DNA of 64,000 nucleotides from the NCBI RefSeq assembly GCF_000380165.1, contig NZ_KB904724.1, positions 62,257 to 126,256 on the forward strand, given 5' to 3'. Shown piece after piece: positions 62,089-64,000 of this stretch. The number at the start of each line of letters is the position of its first letter. Position 1 is the stretch's first letter. Both the position numbers and the translations under genes were made by a program. The stretch is from Wenjunlia vitaminophila DSM 41686. Lineage in GTDB: Bacteria; Actinomycetota; Actinomycetes; Streptomycetales; Streptomycetaceae. The notes beneath the pieces were generated by a model. It was given only the letters and a program-made list of their open reading frames with translations. It was not told where the DNA came from and made no database searches.

Positions 62089-63364
62089 CGCCGACCGCCC
62101 CGGCCAGGTCCCTGGCGCCGACCCGCACGGGGCCCGGGGCGCCAGGACCGGGGAACTCCACGGTGAACGACAGTTCCGCAAGCGCCTCGGAGATCACCCG
62201 CGGCACCCGGGCGTGGTCCTCGGCCGAGCCGCACAGGATGTCCACCTCGCCGGTGCGCACCCCGCCGGTCAGCGAGGTGCCCGGGGACACCAGCGTGCGG
62301 TAGCCGGAGATCCCCGCGGCACGACGGACCCGGGACGCGCCGTGGACGCCCACGATCCGGCAGTCCACCGCGGGGGCCAGGGTGTGGTGCTGGAAGTGGA
62401 CGCGGTCCGGGCGGGCCACCGCCGGTTCCGGCCGCTCACCCAGGGCGATGCGGCCGGCGAGCTCCACCAGGTCCACCCCCGCGGCCCGGGTGCTGAGTTC
62501 GTTGACGAACCCGCCGAGCCTGCCGTTGACCTCGATGACGCGGGGGCCCCGCGGGGTCAGCTTGACCTCCGTGTGGGTCAGCCCGTGGGCGACCCCAAGG
62601 GCCCGCAGGGCGGCTCCGGTCAGCGCCAGCACCTGCCGTTCCTCGTGGGGGGCGAGCGACGACGGCCAGAACTGGCCGGTCTCCCGGAACGGCGGCACCA
62701 CGGGGAGCTTCCCGGTGACCGCGAGATGGGTGATCCGGCCGGCGACCACCGCCGACTCCACGGACACGTAGTCGCCGAACGGCCCGCGGTCGGTGCCCCG
62801 CAGGTACTCCTCGACCACCAGGCGGCGCTCGCCCGCGCCCCCGGCACCGACCGGCGCCAGCAACCACCCCACGAGCGCGGCCCCCTCGGCCCGGCCGCGC
62901 ACCAGGTGGGTGTGGCGGCTGGCGGCGCCCCGCGCCGGTTTGACCACCGCCGGCAGCCCCGTGGTCCGCACGGCGTCGGGCCACCGCCGGGGGTCGGTGA
63001 GGTCCACCGACACCACCGGGTGGGCCTCCGCGCGGCGCAGTCCGCGGCGCTGCGCCGACTTGTCGGTGAGCATGGTGACCGTGGGCCCGCTGTGCGCGGG
63101 CAGCCCCCACCGGGCGGCGATCCGGGCGGCCGGCCGCAGCATGGTCTCGCTGAAGGTCAGCACCGCGTCGGGGCGGGGGCCGTCGGCCACCTCGTCGAGG
63201 CGGACCACCTGGCCGAGCCGCCGCGACAGTTCCAGCTCCGCACCGCCGTGCCGCCGCGGCGGGAGGACCACCAGCAGGTCACCGAGGCGACCGAGGCCCT
63301 CGGCGATCTCCACCAGGGAGGCCGAACCGCCGTCATACAGGACGGCCAAGCGCTTCCTCGCCAT
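62072..63364 (-). CDS. ATP-grasp carboxylate-amine ligase
   Basis: A 430-residue ATP-grasp enzyme. Central ATP-binding region with VVKPARGAASRHTHLV near residue 142, VVEEYLRGTDRG near 183, and the metal-binding VIEVNGRLGGFVNELS near 272. C-terminal ~100 residues resemble the tail of L-amino-acid ligases (BacD/carnosine-synthase group). It activates a carboxylate as acyl phosphate and couples it to an amine, making a dipeptide or similar amide. The ATG 63364 overlaps the MFS gene end by 32 nt, so the two are cotranscribed. Confidence 0.9.
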   Translation of the reverse strand: MARKRLAVLYDGGSASLVEIAEGLGRLGDLLVVLPPRRHGGAELELSRRLGQVVRLDEVADGPRPDAVLTFSETMLRPAARIAARWGLPAHSGPTVTMLTDKSAQRRGLRRAEAHPVVSVDLTDPRRWPDAVRTTGLPAVVKPARGAASRHTHLVRGRAEGAALVGWLLAPVGAGGAGERRLVVEEYLRGTDRGPFGDYVSVESAVVAGRITHLAVTGKLPVVPPFRETGQFWPSSLAPHEERQVLALTGAALRALGVAHGLTHTEVKLTPRGPRVIEVNGRLGGFVNELSTRAAGVDLVELAGRIALGERPEPAVARPDRVHFQHHTLAPAVDCRIVGVHGASRVRRAAGISGYRTLVSPGTSLTGGVRTGEVDILCGSAEDHARVPRVISEALAELSFTVEFPGPGAPGPVRVGARDLAGAVGVRSAG

Positions 63365-64000
63365 GGGTGCGGTCCTCCTCCGTGTCGGGTCTCGGTGCGG
63401 ACCAGCCGCCCAGCGTCCTGACCTCGCGGACCGCCAGGACGCCCAGCGACGACAGGGCGACGACCGCGGCGGCGGCGAAGAGGGTGGTGCGCGCCCCGAC
63501 CGCCACCGCCAGGGGGCCGGCCAGGGCCATCCCGGCGGGGGTCAGGGCGGTGGAGGTCAACCAGTCGAAGGCCTCCACCCGGGAGATCCGGTCGGCCGGG
63601 ATGCGCTGTTGCACGGCGGTGTCCCACAGGGTGCCGCCCAGGCCGAGCGCGGTGTTCATCGCGCACGCCGCCAACGCGATGGCGGCGACCGGGGCGTGGA
63701 AGCCGATCAGCAGCAGCGGCACGCTGCCCAGCGCCATGCAGACGTTCGCGGTGACCAGCGGCCGGCGCGGGCGCCAGCGCAGCGCGAGGACCGCGCCGGC
63801 CAGTGCGCCGGCCGTCCCGGCCTGGCTGATCACCCCCCAGGAGAGCTCGCCGCCCAGGGAGCGCAGCACCACCAGCGCGCCGACGGTGAAGAACACGCAG
63901 CGGCCCAGGTTCCACAGGCAGTGGCTGATCAGGTTGGTCCAGTACCAGCGCCGCCGCCGCACCTCCCGGAAGCCCTCGGCGAGCTCGGCGGTGAACCGTC
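63333..64000 (-). CDS. MFS exporter (N-terminus cut by window edge)
   Basis: The C-terminal ~222 residues of a major-facilitator transporter (MFS_3/enterobactin exporter-like). The loop TAELAEGFREVRRRRWYWTN precedes about six hydrophobic helices. The stop lies inside the ATP-grasp gene start. Adjacent to an ATP-grasp ligase, it probably exports the product. The frame is open to the right edge. Confidence 0.87.
   Translation of the reverse strand, partial: RFTAELAEGFREVRRRRWYWTNLISHCLWNLGRCVFFTVGALVVLRSLGGELSWGVISQAGTAGALAGAVLALRWRPRRPLVTANVCMALGSVPLLLIGFHAPVAAIALAACAMNTALGLGGTLWDTAVQQRIPADRISRVEAFDWLTSTALTPAGMALAGPLAVAVGARTTLFAAAAVVALSSLGVLAVREVRTLGGWSAPRPDTEEDRTHGEEALGRPV

Overview
The window is very GC-rich with strong G/C bias at third codon positions. 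It carries GTG and TTG starts, frequent leaderless promoters, and typical actinomycete families (two-domain LeuA, HrdA-like sigma factor beside dnaG, DUF397/WhiJ-like/DUF574 genes). It most likely comes from a filamentous actinomycete of the Streptomyces/Nocardiopsis type. Species cannot be fixed from the sequence alone. No insertion sequence, CRISPR array or rRNA gene was seen.

Housekeeping half (1-35.3 kb). An M4 protease is cut by the left edge. It is followed by leuA with an attenuator-type leader peptide, a TerB-like gene, recO-uppS, and a HxlR regulator next to a DODA-type dioxygenase. A zinc-uptake operon znuA-znuC-znuB-zur reads leftward from a Zur-controlled, apparently leaderless promoter that diverges from glyS. 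Next come an MFS exporter divergent from an MmyB-like regulator, dus, ppdK, a flavin monooxygenase, an SDR, a GT4 glycosyltransferase, a secreted M23 peptidase, dgt, a TSUP permease, a ferredoxin-reductase-like flavoprotein, dnaG, a group-2-like sigma factor, xylulokinase and a small YtxH-like protein.

Accessory middle (35.6-40.9 kb). Two tRNA genes (Asn-GTT and a CAT-anticodon tRNA) precede a DUF574 methyltransferase, a WhiJ-like XRE regulator with its DUF397 partner, an orphan 83-residue protein bracketed by strong hairpins, and a zinc-ribbon/HTH protein.

Catabolic islands (40.9-56.9 kb). First is a leftward set of eight genes, the first seven overlapping by 4 nt: NMT1/SsuA-type binding protein, GATase-like protein, M24-like protein, ABC ATPase, permease, nitrilase-family amidohydrolase and PfkB kinase, with an M20 hydrolase following. 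It is divergent from a LacI regulator and has a LacI-type dyad at its predicted transcription start. The substrate is unknown, but probably a nitrogen-containing or nucleoside-like compound. Second is a sugar-type locus (Tat-exported beta-propeller protein, LacI regulator, FAD oxidoreductase, CUT1 ABC transporter) tied together by three copies of one operator in the divergent promoter region.

Right end (56.9-64 kb). A leftward operon encodes two paralogous proteins that share a HDASP-x-GL motif and a GFL(S/T)WP C-terminus, a glycine-rich membrane protein, and an asparagine-synthetase-like enzyme that lacks the N-terminal glutaminase cysteine. Beside it lie a cupin-like protein, an ATP-grasp ligase and an MFS exporter cut by the right edge. 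I recognise no named system here. It is the best candidate for something undescribed, possibly a small-molecule or peptide-modification pathway.
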